Origin: CAZVEV01 sp964625865 | GTDB taxonomy: Bacteria; Planctomycetota; Phycisphaerae; SM23-33 | Direction: 5' to 3' | DNA length: 12,960 nt | NCBI GenBank assembly: GCA_964625865.1 | Contig: CAZVEV010000170.1 | Coordinates: forward strand, 1 to 12,960 | Shown: positions 6,871 to 12,960 of the stretch, piece by piece | Position numbering within the stretch: the first letter of the stretch is position 1 | Layout of the letters: each line of letters begins with the position of its first letter | The notes under the pieces: model-generated | The model's input: the letters and a program-made list of their open reading frames with translations, nothing else | Databases searched by the model: none | Told to the model about the DNA's origin: nothing | Program-made: the position numbers and the translations under genes

Positions 6871-9800
6871 CGCTTGCCCCCGTAACAGACGAGCTTGCCG
6901 TCGTGCGAGACGACGAAGAGCCTGCCCCCCGCGGCGGCCATGCCGTCGAACGCGGGAAGGTAGTCCAGCGTCATCTGTGTGATCTTCCGCCCGTCTTCGG
7001 CGGCGACGACCTGGAGAATCCCCCCGCGCCGTCCCCCGAGGGCGGCGACCTGCTCGGCCATTGCTGCCCTGACCTTCTCGTCTAACGGATTCTTGTAGGC
7101 CTTCGCTTCGTCGATGACGACCGGGGGGCCGGCGATGTAGAGCGTGTCACCCGCCACAAGCATCGACATGACGTGCAGTTCCGACGCGCGCGACCAGCGA
7201 TAGGTCACCCGGGACTTTGCTGCGCCCTTGCGACCGACCGCCGGGCTTCTCGCGGCCGCGAAGAGGTGATACTCCAGCGGCGTGCTCCACTGGAAGTAGT
7301 TGGTCTTCCGTCCATAGCCGTAGATGGACGTGCGGTCGTGGCAGAGGATTCGCCCGGCGGGCACGACCTTTCCGGCGCGGGGCCAGCCGCCGGCCCCCTC
7401 GTCGAAGCCGGTCCCGTAGACCCAGTAGCTGCGGTGCATCCAGGAATCGTCCAGGAACCCCGTCGGGCTGAAGATGTGCGAGCCCTCGCCCCCCTTGGGG
7501 GGCGTCGATGCGACGGCCGCCAACGTCCTGCGCTTGCCCTTCAGGTCAAACGGCTGCGACCGCATGTAGATGCTCGTCTCGTCGCACGAGAGGATATCCG
7601 GCAGGCCGACGGGCATGCTCAGCCCCTTCTGGCGGTACTGGAAGCCTCGGCCCGGATTCTCGGGGTCCCTGTCGTCCATCACGCGCTCGGACAGCAGCTT
7701 CCCGGATCGCAGGTCCAGGCGGATCATCCTCAGCCCGCCGTCGAGGAAGACCGACCGGCCGGCAGCGAACACCACCTCCTCGCCGCGGACAAGGACACTG
7801 CCCGAGACCGGCGAGACGTTCTCCAACTGACCGAAGGCCGCGATGCGCCTCTCGTCGGCGGCGGCCCGGAAACGCCAGACGAGCTTCCCGCCGTCCATCG
7901 TGAGGCAATACACCCGCCCGTCGGCCGAGCCGAACACGCAAAGCTCGCCCGCGATCGCCGGCGGCGAGTCAACCCGCGCGTCGGCCGTGAACCGCCACAG
8001 CCGCTTCCCCGTGTCGGCCGCCAGGCAGACCACCGCGTGGCGATCGGGCACGGCAACGAGCAGGCGATTGTTCGCGATCACCGGCTGGCTCGCGCGGGCG
8101 GGCAACTCGGCCCGCCACCGCTCGACAAGCGTCTCGCCCAGAACGGTCGACGCCGCCCCGCTCCGCCGATTGTCGTGCCGAAACACAGGCCAACTCGATT
8201 GCGGATTGCGGATTGCGGATTTCGGAATTGCCTCCCCGTACGCGGGCCCCTTTTCGAAGCGCGGGACTTTCGACCTTCGACCTTCGACCTTTGACCTCTT
8301 GGCAGCTAACGCATTGAACCCGAACAGCTTGGCCTCGACGTAGCAGGCACAGTTGTGCGGCGGGGTGTAGATCAGGCCGTTGCAGGGCAGGATGCCGTAC
8401 AGACACCCCCCCCGCACCCAGTGGTTGGGCGTCCAACGGCCGGTCTCCACGTCGATGAACTCGATGCCGTTCCGGCTGGTCAGCAGGTAGCGCTCGGTCG
8501 CCTTGCTGCGGTAGCATCGTTGGTGAAACCACCCGATCTTCGCGTCGCACGTGATGGTCCGCTTGACCTTCCCAGTCTTCGGGTCCAGCCCCACCACCTT
8601 CCCCGAACTGCGTGAGTGCGCGATCTCGGCCGTCCACACCAGCCCGCCGGCTACGAGCACGTCCTCCGACGAGTAGTGGCCCGACGCCAGGCACTGCCCC
8701 ACCCAAAGCGCCTTGCCCGTCCCCGCATCGAGGCCGCACAGCTTGCCGTCTCCGCCGGAAAACAGCACCACGTCCTCATGCAGCACCAGGTTCGGCGCAA
8801 ACGAGGCGGGCAGGGCCTTGCCCAGCTTTCCGGTGACCTTGACGGTCTTGGCGTACCAGTTTCGCGGGTTGCCCTGGAGCGACGAGGCGGGCGTCGTCCG
8901 CCACGCCGGCTCGCCGGTGGATCTCGACAGGCAGACGATCGCCTCGCCGTCGTGGAAGAAGACGTGGCGTCGGTTCATCGACAGCGTCACCGGCGCCACC
9001 GGCGATCTGCTGCTCCACAGCACCTTGCCCGTCGCCGCCGCGATCGCCATCACCCGCTTGGGCGCCCAGTCCCACGGATAGTTCTTGGCCGCCTGGTCCC
9101 GCTCCATGCCAACGGTGCCCATCGCCATCCCGACGCGCGGCGTGTACTCGACGGTCTTCGGCGCTTCGTCAACCGATACCAGGAGCAGTCCGTCGTCGAA
9201 CAGGATCTCCGAGGCGCCTTTCGTCTCGGAGTACGTGCGAACGGTCTTGCCCGTCGCCGCGTCGATCTGCGTCACCGGCGCATGCAGGCCGAGCGTGACG
9301 TACACGTGACCGCCGCACGCCACCAGCCGCCGCGGCAGCCACGCCGGGCCCGACTTGAGCGGCCACAGGTGAGGCCACCAGTCCGAGATCCGCAGCTTCC
9401 ACAGCGTCACGCCGTTAAACGCGTCCCGCGCGGTCAGTTGCCAGTTCGGCTCGGCCAGGGCCGACGCGATCGGGCCCTCGTCCATGATGTAGAACAGTCG
9501 CCCCCCGGCCGACACCGCGGCGCTGAGGCCGGCCATCCGGTCATGGTGGCGCGACCATTTCGGCCCGCCGATCCACTGGGCGCGGCGCGGAACGTCGATC
9601 CGCGCATCCCGCGCCACGGCGTTGTTGTCCGGCCCGTGAAGGAAGTGCGTCCACTCGTCGATCTCCGCGGGCCGGCGCTTGCGGGCGACGAACGCCCCCT
9701 TCAGCCCGGCGGCCCGTCGCGGGACAAGAGACGACGGCGCGGGCTTCAGCGCCGCGCCAGCCACCACCGTCCCGCCCGGCGCCAGCACGCGGGCCGCCTC

Positions 9801-10160
9801 GTCGCCAGTGACCTTCGGCGCCCCGTCCCTGACCACGAGCAAGTTGACCAGCCCGTCGACATACGGCAGCGACGCCCCGTCAAACACCGCCGCCGACACC
9901 CGCCCATAGAGCTTCTTCGCGCGGATGTGCCTCCGCGCCCCGGCGACCCGGCCCGCGTCCGTATCCAGCGCGTGGACCAGAAACGCATCGCTCGCCCGCA
10001 GCCCGACCAGCAGCCCCGGATCATCGCACCCGACGACCACCACCAGCCCCCCCCTGACGCCGGCCGCCTCCAGGATCGCGGCCGCCCCATCCGCAAAGAC
10101 CGGCGAAACCGACACAAGCACCGTCGCGACAATCCACTTCACACCGAAACGCTCAAACAC
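6867..10160 (-). CDS. exported PQQ-type beta-propeller protein with N-terminal degenerate methyltransferase-like domain
   Basis: This is a 1097-residue protein that starts at GTG with GGAG 7 bases upstream. Residues 1-23 look like a signal peptide ending VFA. Residues about 27-165 resemble a class I SAM-methyltransferase fold: VVVVGCDDPG (39-49) where the glycine loop belongs, HALDTDAGRVAGARRHI as the acidic second motif, FDGASLPYVDG, and EAARVLAPGG (121-130), the usual LxPGG turn. The GxGxG loop is lost, so catalysis is doubtful, and export makes SAM access unlikely. DEWTHFLHGPDNN (168-180) leads into propellers with repeated (D/A)xxTGKxLW-type blades, for example AAATGKVLW, DAGTGKALW and AADTGKRLW. 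A second propeller opens near WPVFRHDNRRSG (about 657). I recall this architecture from planctomycete proteins labelled PQQ-binding-like or BamB-like. Residues about 621-657 come from heptamer repeats. Ligand and role are unknown. Confidence 0.85.
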   Translation of the reverse strand: MFERFGVKWIVATVLVSVSPVFADGAAAILEAAGVRGGLVVVVGCDDPGLLVGLRASDAFLVHALDTDAGRVAGARRHIRAKKLYGRVSAAVFDGASLPYVDGLVNLLVVRDGAPKVTGDEAARVLAPGGTVVAGAALKPAPSSLVPRRAAGLKGAFVARKRRPAEIDEWTHFLHGPDNNAVARDARIDVPRRAQWIGGPKWSRHHDRMAGLSAAVSAGGRLFYIMDEGPIASALAEPNWQLTARDAFNGVTLWKLRISDWWPHLWPLKSGPAWLPRRLVACGGHVYVTLGLHAPVTQIDAATGKTVRTYSETKGASEILFDDGLLLVSVDEAPKTVEYTPRVGMAMGTVGMERDQAAKNYPWDWAPKRVMAIAAATGKVLWSSRSPVAPVTLSMNRRHVFFHDGEAIVCLSRSTGEPAWRTTPASSLQGNPRNWYAKTVKVTGKLGKALPASFAPNLVLHEDVVLFSGGDGKLCGLDAGTGKALWVGQCLASGHYSSEDVLVAGGLVWTAEIAHSRSSGKVVGLDPKTGKVKRTITCDAKIGWFHQRCYRSKATERYLLTSRNGIEFIDVETGRWTPNHWVRGGCLYGILPCNGLIYTPPHNCACYVEAKLFGFNALAAKRSKVEGRRSKVPRFEKGPAYGEAIPKSAIRNPQSSWPVFRHDNRRSGAASTVLGETLVERWRAELPARASQPVIANNRLLVAVPDRHAVVCLAADTGKRLWRFTADARVDSPPAIAGELCVFGSADGRVYCLTMDGGKLVWRFRAAADERRIAAFGQLENVSPVSGSVLVRGEEVVFAAGRSVFLDGGLRMIRLDLRSGKLLSERVMDDRDPENPGRGFQYRQKGLSMPVGLPDILSCDETSIYMRSQPFDLKGKRRTLAAVASTPPKGGEGSHIFSPTGFLDDSWMHRSYWVYGTGFDEGAGGWPRAGKVVPAGRILCHDRTSIYGYGRKTNYFQWSTPLEYHLFAAARSPAVGRKGAAKSRVTYRWSRASELHVMSMLVAGDTLYIAGPPVVIDEAKAYKNPLDEKVRAAMAEQVAALGGRRGGILQVVAAEDGRKITQMTLDYLPAFDGMAAAGGRLFVVSHDGKLVCYGGKR
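8197..8231 (-). repeat. heptamer tandem repeat (GATTGCG) inside the PQQ-type gene
   Basis: On the plus strand, GATTGCG occurs three times without interruption (8197-8217). A GATTTCG unit and a more degenerate GAATTGC follow, to 8231. Because the period is 7, successive units are read in rotating frames on the minus strand, giving SAIRNPQSS. Arrays of this type are familiar to me from planctomycete genomes. Confidence 0.85.
8268..8295 (-). repeat. second heptamer tandem repeat (CTTCGAC) inside the PQQ-type gene
   Basis: On the plus strand there are four units (TTTCGAC, CTTCGAC, CTTCGAC, CTTTGAC). The minus-strand reading is RSKVEGRRSKV. It lies 36 bases from the GATTGCG array, has the same period and a different unit, and keeps the coding frame open. 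Confidence 0.85.
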
Positions 10161-10167
10161 GTCATTG

Positions 10168-10171
10168 CTCC
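10168..10171 (-). promoter_or_regulatory. ribosome binding site that decides the GTG start of the PQQ-type gene
   Basis: Minus-strand GGAG lies 7 bases before the GTG at 10160. A nearby ATG (10165-10163) is in another frame and does not open the protein. The GTG gives a proper signal peptide directly. Confidence 0.6.
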
Positions 10172-10223
10172 ACAGGGATAGAGGGACCGGCCTATCGTCA
10201 ACTCAAGACGCAATGCCCGCCAC

Positions 10224-10232
10224 ATCATATCA
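10224..10232 (-). promoter_or_regulatory. probable extended -10 promoter for the PQQ-type gene
   Basis: Reading the minus strand, TGA is followed directly by TATGAT, matching an extended -10 (TGnTATAAT). I find no good -35 box at 17 bp; a G-rich run (10249-10237) occupies that place. Transcription would start near 10217, giving a leader of about 57 bases. The same 13-base G-rich run occurs in the promoter spacer at 12730-12742, and a TATGAT follows there too. Confidence 0.45.
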
Positions 10233-10274
10233 CAAGCCCCCCGCCCCCGCGGTGTGAATCCGGGCACTCGGCTC

Positions 10275-10768
10275 GGGTGTACGACAAGAGAGTTGCTCGC
10301 CGAGAAGGGCCGGCAGGCCCGCAAGAGAGCAGCCCCGCCCGCCAGGGCTCACCTTTACCCCCATCTTTCGGCGGCACGGAGCCCAAAGGGCTCACAGTCG
10401 AAAGCCCAGGGCAGAGCGACACGGCGGTGCCCGAAGGGCAACGCCGCCAGCGCCGCCCTGGGTGTTGGTGTATCAAGGAATCAAGCCCCAAGCGGGGCGC
10501 CACCGGCAGGACGTGCGGTCCAGTGGCGCACCGTGGGTGCTTGAATTCTCATACACACGCTAACCCAGGGCGGCGCCGCGGCCTGCGGCCGGCGACTCTG
10601 CCCCGGGCTTTCGACTCTCAGCCCCTTGGGCTGTACGGCCATCCCGTCGCCTGGTATGGAAGGTGTGGGTAAAGGTGAGACCTCACGGGCGGGGCTACCT
10701 TCTGTCGGCCCTGACGGGCCTGCCGAGTCTGCCTGCGGTGACGAGTGCAACAATCCAGACGTACACCC
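10275..10768 (-). mobile_element. foldback MITE-like element, copy B (inverted relative to copy A)
   Basis: This is a 494-bp non-coding element whose reverse complement matches 6367-6862 from end to end. It starts GGGTGTACG and ends CGTACACCC, a perfect 9-base terminal inverted repeat. The next 13 bases inward add more matches, for 17 of 22 in total. Like copy A, it has two long arms (about 10275-10463 and 10563-10768) around a conserved centre. I see no target duplication: the flanks are CTCGGCTC and AGACGAAA. The right end abuts the promoter block of the discoidin-like PEP-CTERM gene, and the left end lies 115 bases upstream of the PQQ-type gene start. Confidence 0.75.
10481..10544 (-). other. 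zero-linker four-way junction at the centre of element B
   Basis: This is the same 64-base design as in copy A, on the opposite strand. TCAA (10481-10484) closes with TTGA (10541-10544) around the GCCCC/GGGGC, GCCAC/GTGGC and GCACC/GGTGC hairpins. Differences from copy A fall in loops or unpaired bases (AAC becomes CAC; GTG becomes CCG beside the middle stem, where it lengthens the pairing). Confidence 0.65.
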
Positions 10769-10894
10769 AGACGAAAACTTTCCGAAGATTGCCCTTGACC
10801 TGGCCGGGCTGGTGTGGTAGGTTATTCTGGAGTCTGCTCAGGGATGTTCTCTGGGCGTCAACTGATTCGCGAGACGAGCCGAACGGATGGGTCA
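10769..10894 (+). promoter_or_regulatory. promoter and structured leader block, copy 1
   Basis: TTGACC (10795-10800), a 17-bp spacer and TAGGTT (10818-10823) form a promoter. The transcript would start near 10830. It then carries a hairpin CAGGGA/TCTCTG (10839-10844 with 10848-10853) with a three-base loop, followed by GGCGTCAACTGATTCGCGAG and later CGGATGGGTCA. The block recurs at 12694-12818. The last 58 bases differ at only five positions, two of them in the three-base hairpin loop. The remaining leader (10895-10986) is not repeated and ends in the ribosome site. I do not recognise a known riboswitch class. Confidence 0.65.
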
Positions 10895-10974
10895 ACCACG
10901 AAGAAGCTGCCAAGGGGCCGCGAGCACCTGCGGCCGCCTGCTACGCGTTTGCGACAAACTCAACATTCGAGATC

Positions 10975-10980
10975 AGGAGA
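10975..10980 (+). promoter_or_regulatory. ribosome binding site that decides the GTG start of the discoidin-like PEP-CTERM gene
   Basis: AGGAGA sits 6 bases before GTG at 10987. The GTG is followed at once by a classic signal peptide. The reading frame is open upstream to 10663 but there runs through element B and the promoter, so that extension is not real. Confidence 0.75.
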
Positions 10981-10986
10981 CACGTT

Positions 10987-12630
10987 GTGACTAAGCGAGC
11001 TTTCACTTTTGCGATGGCGGTTACGTTGGCGGTCGCGCTGGCGCTGGGGGACGCACCTTCTGCCCGTGCGGGCGTCGTGAACATAGTCGGGACTACCAGC
11101 GGAGCCCTTGTGCACAATGGCACAACGAAGATCGACATCATCGACCCCGACGACGACAACTACATCGACACAGCGGAGTGGGGGTTGGCTCCGACGATCG
11201 TGGGGCCTCCCAACACCGCCGGCTCCTACAACATGTGGAGCGGCCAGAGCTGGGCGAGGCTATTCGACAATGCTACGGGGGGAAGCTCAAAAGTCTGCTG
11301 CGACTTCAACCCCGGCAGCACGTCAGTCACGGTCAGCTCGGCCACCAGCGCGTATACCCTGACGGGATACACGATCGCCACAGGCGCCGACGACCATGGG
11401 CGCCGGCCCACCGCCTGGCGGGTCTACGGTTCCGACGATGGCTTCGTCAGCTCCAACGTCCTTCTTGATACGGTGACGGCTGACTATGGTGCCGGCAATA
11501 ACAACGTCCCGTGGACGCCCGGCAATGGGGGCAACCAGCAGGTGGGCGAGGTGACGGCCATCGACAATCCCGGCGGCGCCTACAGTTCGTTCCGAATCGT
11601 CTTCGATGAGAACTCAACGGCCGGTGTTGCCGAAGACGGCGGAGCTTTCCAATTGTCGGAAATCGAGTTGATCGGCACGCTGGCCCCCCTCGAGATCAGC
11701 GGGAACGACAAGATCGGCGTGCACCAGCCCGTGTTGAGCAATGTGAATGTGGTTGGGGGAGGACGCTTCGTCCGCGTGAGCGAGCTGTCGGTGACAGATG
11801 GCAGGCTGCATATCAGTGAGATCGAAGTCTTCGACGCCGGCATCACACCAGACGAGCTGGGTCCGGCTTCGGCCAACGGCAACCCTGCGCTGAGCACGAA
11901 CGATTACAGCATGGGCTTGGACTATCATGCAGCGACGACGACAAGCGACCTGCAACACGGCGCGCCGCCCACCACCGTCTTTGATGGCGTTCATCAAGCC
12001 AGCGGAAATGTGTGGTCGACGAACAACGTGTCGTCGCCCGACCCGCGGTTTACCCTTGACCTGGGCGGGGCCGGCGGGATTGGCACCGTTCGCGTCTATC
12101 CGCGCAACGACACCTGCTGTAGTGAGCGCTTCGAGAATCTTCGATTCGACGTGTTTGCGGACGACGGAACGGGCAATCCCGGCGCGCACGTGGCCACGCT
12201 CACCGACAGCGACCCCGACGGGGCCAGCCTCGTTATGGCGGAAGTCACGTTCAACCTCCCGCGCATCAGCGGCGACATCGCTGGAATCCTCAATTCGGAC
12301 CACACATACGTCTTCGAGATCGACGGCACCACGGGTACGGCGGACATGATTAGCGTAACGAACCCTAATCCCGCGCTGTACGACAATGCGATCATCGACA
12401 TTAACGGAGCCACGATCCAGGTGGAACTGCTGGGAGCGTTGAACCCCGGAATCTATCAACTCCTCAGCGCCGACCAGATCGTCGGCACGTACGCCGACCT
12501 CATCTTGCCCGCGACCGTCGACGGCAGCAACCTGCTCGTGGACGGCACGGTCACGGTCGTCCCCGAACCGGCCACGCTCGCCCTTGCCGCGGCCGGCCTG
12601 CTGGGGCTGCGACGGCGTAGGCGCGCATAG
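10987..12630 (+). CDS. PEP-CTERM protein with two discoidin (F5/8 type C)-like regions
   Basis: This is a 547-residue secreted protein. MTKR plus a hydrophobic core ends in a likely cleavage after SARA (residue 28). The first region (about 60-235) reads like a discoidin-type galactose-binding-like sandwich: it contains FDNATGGSSKVCCDFNPGS with adjacent cysteines 104-105, then a LTGYTIATGADDHGRRPTAW segment, and it closes FQLSEIELIG. A second region (about 245-430) contains FVRVSELSV, a hallmark-like ISEIEVFDAG, and RFTLDLGGAGGIGTVRVY before NDTCCSERFENLRFDVF (cysteines 377-378), a pattern I associate with F5/8 type C domains of planctomycetes. The tail is a PEP-CTERM signal: VPEP at 525-528, a hydrophobic helix, then RRRRRA. 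It is probably a carbohydrate-binding surface or matrix protein. A promoter and leader precede it and a hairpin terminator follows 24 bases after the stop. Confidence 0.85.
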   Translation: MTKRAFTFAMAVTLAVALALGDAPSARAGVVNIVGTTSGALVHNGTTKIDIIDPDDDNYIDTAEWGLAPTIVGPPNTAGSYNMWSGQSWARLFDNATGGSSKVCCDFNPGSTSVTVSSATSAYTLTGYTIATGADDHGRRPTAWRVYGSDDGFVSSNVLLDTVTADYGAGNNNVPWTPGNGGNQQVGEVTAIDNPGGAYSSFRIVFDENSTAGVAEDGGAFQLSEIELIGTLAPLEISGNDKIGVHQPVLSNVNVVGGGRFVRVSELSVTDGRLHISEIEVFDAGITPDELGPASANGNPALSTNDYSMGLDYHAATTTSDLQHGAPPTTVFDGVHQASGNVWSTNNVSSPDPRFTLDLGGAGGIGTVRVYPRNDTCCSERFENLRFDVFADDGTGNPGAHVATLTDSDPDGASLVMAEVTFNLPRISGDIAGILNSDHTYVFEIDGTTGTADMISVTNPNPALYDNAIIDINGATIQVELLGALNPGIYQLLSADQIVGTYADLILPATVDGSNLLVDGTVTVVPEPATLALAAAGLLGLRRRRRA

Positions 12631-12654
12631 GCGCCATCGCAATACGGACACCCC

Positions 12655-12690
12655 ACGGGGCGGCCTTTCATCGGGTCGCCCCGTTTCATT
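12655..12690 (+). terminator. intrinsic terminator of the discoidin-like PEP-CTERM gene
   Basis: ACGGGGCG (12655-12662) pairs perfectly with CGCCCCGT (12677-12684) around a 14-base loop. TTCATT follows. It lies 24 bases beyond the stop codon. Confidence 0.7.
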
Positions 12691-12693
12691 CTC

Positions 12694-12818
12694 AGACGAA
12701 AGTCCTTTTCAGATAGTCCTTGACATGGCCGGGGGCGGGGGGTAGAGTATGATCTGTCGGCTCAGGGACGGTCTCTGGGCGTCAACTGATTCGCGAGGCG
12801 AGGCAAACGGATGGGTCA
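12694..12818 (+). promoter_or_regulatory. promoter and structured leader block, copy 2
   Basis: TTGACA (12720-12725), a 17-bp spacer and TAGAGT (12743-12748), with an alternative TATGAT at 12748-12753, are followed by the hairpin CAGGGA/TCTCTG (12763-12768 with 12772-12777) and the same conserved leader as copy 1. The similarity to copy 1 begins at AGACGAAA and ends at GGATGGGTCA. No reading frame I can support starts before the window ends, so this presumably drives a gene beyond 12960, by analogy another PEP-CTERM protein. Confidence 0.6.
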
Positions 12819-12960
12819 GGTGCTGAGAGCCACAGGCGCAGAGGATCAAGCGAGCATCAAACGCTCGGTCTCTCGGCAAACCCCTCACCCCCGGCCTGCC
12901 CTGAGCGTAACCGTTCAGGCCCATTCGGGCCTGTGATGTTTCTCTGGCGGGGCAGCGTAC
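12819..12960 (+). other. continuation of the second leader with hairpins, no gene start seen
   Basis: Bases 12851-12855 (CGAGC) and 12863-12867 (GCTCG) can pair. A perfect seven-base stem CAGGCCC/GGGCCTG (12916-12922 with 12927-12933, loop ATTC) lies near the edge, followed by TGATGTTTCT. It could be an attenuator-like terminator in the leader or simply part of another repeat. No ribosome site with a credible coding start is visible. Confidence 0.3.

Noticed and set aside
8197..8295. CRISPR array
   Set aside because: The units are 7 bases long and contiguous, with no spacers of CRISPR size.
7173..10181. Long plus-strand frames (373 and 521 codons) over the PQQ-type gene
   Set aside because: They are shadows of the minus-strand gene, with compositions typical of antisense GC-rich frames.
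6359..10768. Composite transposon: PQQ-type gene carried between inverted elements
   Set aside because: The outer flanks (TCCACTAT on the left, AGACGAAA on the right) do not match, while copy A has its own complete duplication, so copy A inserted by itself.
6367..10768. Invertible segment flipped by recombination between the inverted copies
   Set aside because: A flip after insertion would have separated the two TCCACTAT copies that now flank element A. They are still paired.
10663..10986. Upstream extension of the discoidin-like PEP-CTERM gene by 108 codons
   Set aside because: It would begin inside element B and read through the promoter and leader. The GTG at 10987 has a ribosome site and opens a signal peptide.
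12815..12880. TPP riboswitch, suggested by GGTGCTGAGAG
   Set aside because: The second conserved core (CTGATCTGG-like) and the P1 closing stem are absent, and the match is only a few bases.

Overview
The window is GC-rich and compact. It has the character of a planctomycete chromosome, probably from the Phycisphaerae or an uncultured relative. Three lines of evidence point there: three secreted proteins ending in PEP-CTERM sorting tails, a very long exported PQQ-type propeller protein of a kind I know from planctomycetes, and heptanucleotide repeats that are common in that phylum. This placement is inferred from gene content only. No rRNA, tRNA, CRISPR array or transposase gene is visible.

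Layout. (1) 175-4743, plus strand: a three-gene, operon-like run. It holds a small PEP-CTERM protein, a 943-residue cytoplasmic protein joining an alkaline-phosphatase-superfamily phosphodiesterase, TPR repeats and a sulfotransferase-like P-loop domain, and an unrecognised 332-residue protein whose start overlaps the previous stop (ATGA). (2) 4798-6180, minus strand: a two-LamG PEP-CTERM protein with its own TTGACA/TAGAAT promoter. (3) 6367-6862: element A, a 496-bp non-coding foldback element with terminal inverted repeats and an 8-bp flanking direct repeat. (4) 6867-10160, minus strand: an exported 1097-residue protein, a degenerate methyltransferase-like domain followed by PQQ-type propellers, with two heptamer repeat arrays embedded in frame. 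(5) 10275-10768: element B, a second copy of the foldback element in inverted orientation. (6) 10769-12630, plus strand: a promoter and structured leader, then a 547-residue PEP-CTERM protein with discoidin-like domains, then a terminator. (7) 12694-12960: a second copy of the same promoter and leader, presumably driving another gene beyond the window edge.

How the parts relate. The PEP-CTERM proteins should be exported and processed by an exosortase encoded elsewhere. Their lectin-like or carbohydrate-binding-like folds suggest extracellular matrix or polysaccharide surfaces. The phosphodiesterase/sulfotransferase fusion could modify such material or its precursors, but that is a guess. The most unusual content is non-coding. 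One part is the pair of foldback elements, each with a zero-linker four-way junction at its centre and each ending exactly 26 bp upstream of the -35 box of a PEP-CTERM gene. The other is the duplicated ~125-bp promoter and leader block. Whether either has been described before cannot be decided from the sequence alone.
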